From a virus: 32,105 nt of DNA. Below the pieces are notes generated by a model. The model saw only the letters and a list, made by a program, of their open reading frames with translations. It made no database searches and was not told the DNA's origin. Positions 29,413 to 32,105 of this stretch are shown piece after piece (the first letter of the stretch is position 1; each line of letters opens with the position of its first letter). Position numbers and translations under genes: made by a program. Where the stretch lies: positions 1 through 32,105 of the IMG/VR virus record IMGVR_UViG_3300017773_000073; one strand, given 5' to 3'.

Positions 29413-30984
29413 ATGTCAGCACAAGCAATATTAAAAAGATTTCAGAAAGCTAAAAATTTAAAGAATCAGAACTGGTTTAGTCACATGAAGGAGTGCTATG
29501 AATACGCATCTCCACAAAGAGAAACATTTTTTGACCATACGCCAGGCGAAAAGAAAAACACAACCATCTATGATGATACTGCTGTAGTTGCACTAGAAAC
29601 ATTTGCTAGTCGACTACAATCTTATATGACACCACCATATCAACAGTGGGCGTTAATAGGTCTAGGAAGTCGTGTACCAGATGAAGTGGGTGAGCAGAGT
29701 GTTACCTTTGATGGCAAAGATATGACTGTCAACGAAGCATTAGAGCTAACTACAGACATAATATTTGACTACATACATCGATCTAACTTCGACACACAGA
29801 TATTTCCAGCATTACTAGATTTGGGTGTGTCTACAGGCAACATCACAGTGGAGTACGATGCAGTACAAGACAAGCTAGTATTTAATTGTATACCTATGCC
29901 ACAAATATACTTAGAACCAGGACCTAATGGAACAATAGATAATCACTATCGAGAATGGGAAGTAGAACTAGGACACCTAGAAAGATTATTCCCAGATGCG
30001 AAGATAGGTGAAGATTTACAAAAAAGAATAGATAGCAATCCTACAAAGAAACAAATGTTTATTGAGGGTTGTATTTATAATGGTGTGAACTATCGATACA
30101 TGGTTATTGATAAGACAAAAAAAGAATTTTTAATAGATAGAGAAGATGAAAGTACACCATTTATAAGTTTTAGGTCTAGTGTTGCACCAGGCGAGACATA
30201 TGGTAGGGGTAGGATAATGTCTGTATTGCCTAGCATCAAGACTTTGAATTTAGTAGCTGAGTATGAAATGACTGCTGGAGCTATTGCTGCAAGTGGTGTT
30301 TATACTGGTGTGACTGATGGTCAGTTTAATCCCTATAACATAGAGATTGCACCTGGCGTTATCATTCCAGTACAGTCTAATGACACAAGAAATCCTAGTA
30401 TTAGACCATTACCAACTAACTTTGACTTTAATTTCACACAAGTACAAAAGACAGAACTGCAAAATGTCATCAATACAGTGCTATTTGCGAACCCTATTGG
30501 TTCAATGGATGACCCAACAAAGACCGCTACAGAGATTACAATGCGTAAACAGATGGATTTACAGCAGTCTGGTGGGTTTTTCTCACGATTATTTTCGGAA
30601 TTTATAGACGTTTTAATCAAAAGGATTGTATTTTTACTGGGCAAAGAGGGAATCATACCTAGTATAAGTGTAGATGGTACGAATTATGCAATCAAACATA
30701 CTTCACCATTAGCATTAGCTATGGACTTAGAAGATGTACAGAACTTAGATGAAGTAATACAGCGATTAATATCATATGATCCACAAGGTGCATTGTTTGC
30801 AAGTGGTATCAAGGTAGAAGATATACCAGCCTACGTAGCTAAGAAGGTAGGTTTAGATCCTAAATTAGTAAGAACGAAAGCGGAGATAGAACAAAAAACC
30901 CAAGAAGCTATGCAAGCACAACAACAAATGCAACAAGCACAAATGGAACAACAACAAATGGGCGGTGAGGTAGTTAATGAATAA
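29413..30984 (+). CDS. Portal (head-to-tail connector) protein
   Basis: The 523-residue protein matches T7-type connectors: SHMKECYEYASPQRETFF near 24, ETFASRLQSYMTPPYQQWALIG near 61, RGRIMSVLPSIKTLNLVAEYEM near 265 and TATEITMRKQMDLQQSGG near 370. It forms the dodecamer through which DNA enters and leaves. ATG 29413 is preferred over an in-frame GTG at 29404. The C-terminus is Gln/Met-rich (QAQQQMQQAQM). It overlaps the next gene by eight bases. Confidence 0.93.
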   Translation: MSAQAILKRFQKAKNLKNQNWFSHMKECYEYASPQRETFFDHTPGEKKNTTIYDDTAVVALETFASRLQSYMTPPYQQWALIGLGSRVPDEVGEQSVTFDGKDMTVNEALELTTDIIFDYIHRSNFDTQIFPALLDLGVSTGNITVEYDAVQDKLVFNCIPMPQIYLEPGPNGTIDNHYREWEVELGHLERLFPDAKIGEDLQKRIDSNPTKKQMFIEGCIYNGVNYRYMVIDKTKKEFLIDREDESTPFISFRSSVAPGETYGRGRIMSVLPSIKTLNLVAEYEMTAGAIAASGVYTGVTDGQFNPYNIEIAPGVIIPVQSNDTRNPSIRPLPTNFDFNFTQVQKTELQNVINTVLFANPIGSMDDPTKTATEITMRKQMDLQQSGGFFSRLFSEFIDVLIKRIVFLLGKEGIIPSISVDGTNYAIKHTSPLALAMDLEDVQNLDEVIQRLISYDPQGALFASGIKVEDIPAYVAKKVGLDPKLVRTKAEIEQKTQEAMQAQQQMQQAQMEQQQMGGEVVNE

Positions 30985-31222
30985 AGATGAAGTGACTGAT
31001 CGATTAAGAGAAAACAGACAACAAGATGCAAAGATGTACCACAATGTATTTGTAAAGAATCCAGATGGCAGTAAGATATTTGAGAACTGGATACAAAAGT
31101 ATTGCTTTAGCAATTTTACACCAGAGGATGCAACAATGTCTGAACTAGCAAAATCAGAAGCTAGGAGAGAATTTGTTGCTATGATTGTACAGAAAATTAA
31201 CTTAGCGGAGAGCGGAGACTAA
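30977..31222 (+). CDS. Bbp19-like small protein
   Basis: The 81-residue helical protein between portal and scaffold has a YHNVFVKNPDGSKIFENWIQKYC segment near 21 and SEARREFVAMIVQKIN near the end. This is the pattern of the Bbp19 family (a VF..PDG..VL start and an EGRR..V..I.. end), found at the same place in many podoviruses. The function is unclear; an assembly factor is likely. TAATG couples it to the scaffold gene. Confidence 0.72.
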   Translation: MNKDEVTDRLRENRQQDAKMYHNVFVKNPDGSKIFENWIQKYCFSNFTPEDATMSELAKSEARREFVAMIVQKINLAESGD

Positions 31223-31974
31223 TGAGCGAAGATAACGTAGCAGAAACAACAGAAGCACAACCAACAGAAACAACTGAGACTGCACCAGTAGAATCTACAT
31301 GGGCATGGAACAGTGAGTTACCTGGTTCTGGTGATGCACCAGAGTGGTTAAATACAGCCAAGTATGCTGATGTATCAGAACAAGCAAAAGCCTACAAAGA
31401 ACTTGAATCTAAGTTTGGTGGGTTTACTGGTGCACCAGATGACTATAAGGCACAAATACCAGATTCAGTGGTAATGCCAGAAGGTGCTGAAATACAGTTT
31501 GATAAAGATGATCCTATTTTCAAAGCAATAGCACCTGTTGCTAAAGAATTAAATATGTCACAAGAAGGATTAGATAAGATGCTAGGTGCATACTTTGGTG
31601 CTACTGTTGAGCAGATACAAGCTGAACAAATGACCGATAAGGAGTACGTTGAAAAAGAATTAAACAGTATCCCACAAGGCGTACAGCGTATTAATCAAAT
31701 GAACAGTTGGGCAAAAGCTAACCTATCAGAAGATGAGTACGAAGCATTTGCAGATTCTATTGTAGATGCTAAAACTGCATTGATGTTTGAAAAAATGATT
31801 AACAAAACTAGGTCTGCACCATTACCAACACCAACGGAAGCACAGACTAAAGCCTATTCTAAAGAAGATATAGATTCTGCTTTCCAAGAGAAAGACCAAG
31901 ATGGCAACAACAAGTACATTACAGACCCAGCACATAGGGCTAAAGTACAAAGAATGATGCAACAAACAAGGTAG
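31222..31974 (+). CDS. Capsid scaffolding protein
   Basis: The 250-residue acidic protein has a Thr/Glu-rich disordered N-terminus (about 1-30), then DVSEQAKAYKELESKFGGFTG near 50 and PDDYKAQIPDSVVMPEG, a typical podovirus scaffold block, and helical segments up to a basic C-terminus (HRAKVQRMMQQTR) that would bind the shell protein. It shapes the prohead and is then lost. Location after portal and, across the contig join, before the capsid gene matches T7 gp9. The riboswitch-peptide module lies between it and the capsid gene. Confidence 0.88.
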   Translation: MSEDNVAETTEAQPTETTETAPVESTWAWNSELPGSGDAPEWLNTAKYADVSEQAKAYKELESKFGGFTGAPDDYKAQIPDSVVMPEGAEIQFDKDDPIFKAIAPVAKELNMSQEGLDKMLGAYFGATVEQIQAEQMTDKEYVEKELNSIPQGVQRINQMNSWAKANLSEDEYEAFADSIVDAKTALMFEKMINKTRSAPLPTPTEAQTKAYSKEDIDSAFQEKDQDGNNKYITDPAHRAKVQRMMQQTR

Positions 31975-32005
31975 CAAGTAACAAAAAAATTATCTACAAT
32001 ACACA

Positions 32006-32079
32006 TCCGTTCAGCCATATAGGTCGGAAGTAGGCATTTTGCCGAAGGAACGCATCTTAATCTAATAGAGAGGTGCGTT
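32006..32079 (+). promoter_or_regulatory. Glutamine riboswitch, second copy by contig overlap
   Basis: This is the same RNA as at 24-97, seen again because the contig overlaps itself. It should be counted once. The -10-like TACAAT lies at 31995-32000. Confidence 0.85.
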
Positions 32080-32105
32080 ATGACTGTATGTTATAGAGGT
32101 GTACG
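32080..32105 (+). CDS. YRG peptide, truncated second copy
   Basis: The first 26 bases of the riboswitch-controlled peptide gene, cut by the end of the window. The complete copy is at 98-199. This is an overlap artefact and not a second gene. Confidence 0.85.

Larger units (their letters stand above)
31983..32105. repeat. Terminal direct repeat, right copy
   Basis: Exact copy of 1-123, which marks the overlap by which the circle closes. It starts nine bases after the scaffold stop codon (TAG 31972-31974), so the true genomic neighbour of the riboswitch is the scaffold gene. Confidence 0.95.

Noticed and set aside
1-32105. tRNA genes, CRISPR arrays, insertion sequences
   Set aside because: No cloverleaf with a GGTTC-type arm, no spaced repeat array and no transposase motif was found on either strand by eye.

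Overview
The window reads as one complete, AT-rich genome of a small tailed phage with a short-tailed (podovirus, T7-like) virion. Bases 1-123 recur exactly at 31983-32105, so the contig closes on itself and the unique length is 31,982 bp. Evidence for a podovirus is an ordered set of portal, scaffold, major capsid, tubular tail A and B, three internal (ejected) virion proteins and a T7-type fibre amino terminus. I found no integrase, tRNA, CRISPR, phage RNA polymerase, DNA polymerase, primase or helicase. The host is not determined. The base composition, the glutamine-type riboswitch and the YRG-repeat peptide fit a marine phage, possibly of picocyanobacteria or of SAR11-like bacteria; this is inference.

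Layout, reading the circle from the window start. (1) 1-241: a self-contained module made of a glutamine-class riboswitch, a 33-residue YRG peptide and an intrinsic terminator. It lies between the scaffold and capsid genes. (2) 266-13763: the late rightward block, with capsid promoter, major capsid, decoration-like protein, tail tubes, three internal proteins (one with an ADP-ribosyltransferase domain) and two fibre proteins. (3) 13760-14435: three small leftward genes. (4) 14436-14567: a divergent promoter region carrying two 19-bp repeats exactly 60 bp apart. (5) 14568-19962: the rightward early block, with a Cro-like regulator, single-strand annealing protein, winged-helix protein, SSB-like protein, NinB, an amino-methyltransferase, a cytosine-C5 methyltransferase split over two overlapping frames, and NinG. 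(6) 19948-22516: lysis and envelope genes (M15 peptidase, holin, small membrane and secreted proteins), starting from a promoter that predicts a leaderless mRNA. (7) 22559-25682: a basic protein, a phosphoesterase and a block of unknown beta-rich proteins. (8) 25722-31974: packaging and head genes (small and large terminase, small conserved proteins, portal, Bbp19-like protein, scaffold), leading back to the riboswitch.

Taken together, the phage appears to borrow the host replication and transcription machinery and to bring recombination (SSAP, SSB, NinB, NinG) and DNA modification (two methyltransferases) of its own. It injects an ADP-ribosyltransferase with its DNA. Next to the most highly expressed gene it carries a small glutamine-sensing switch. 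The most notable points are: the riboswitch, whose P1 strand can instead pair over the ribosome binding site of the peptide; the M.AquI-like split methyltransferase with a GC-raised, long open overlap; the 37-bp duplicated ninB end that marks insertion of the other methyltransferase gene; and two further overlaps that appear to be genuinely dual-coding.
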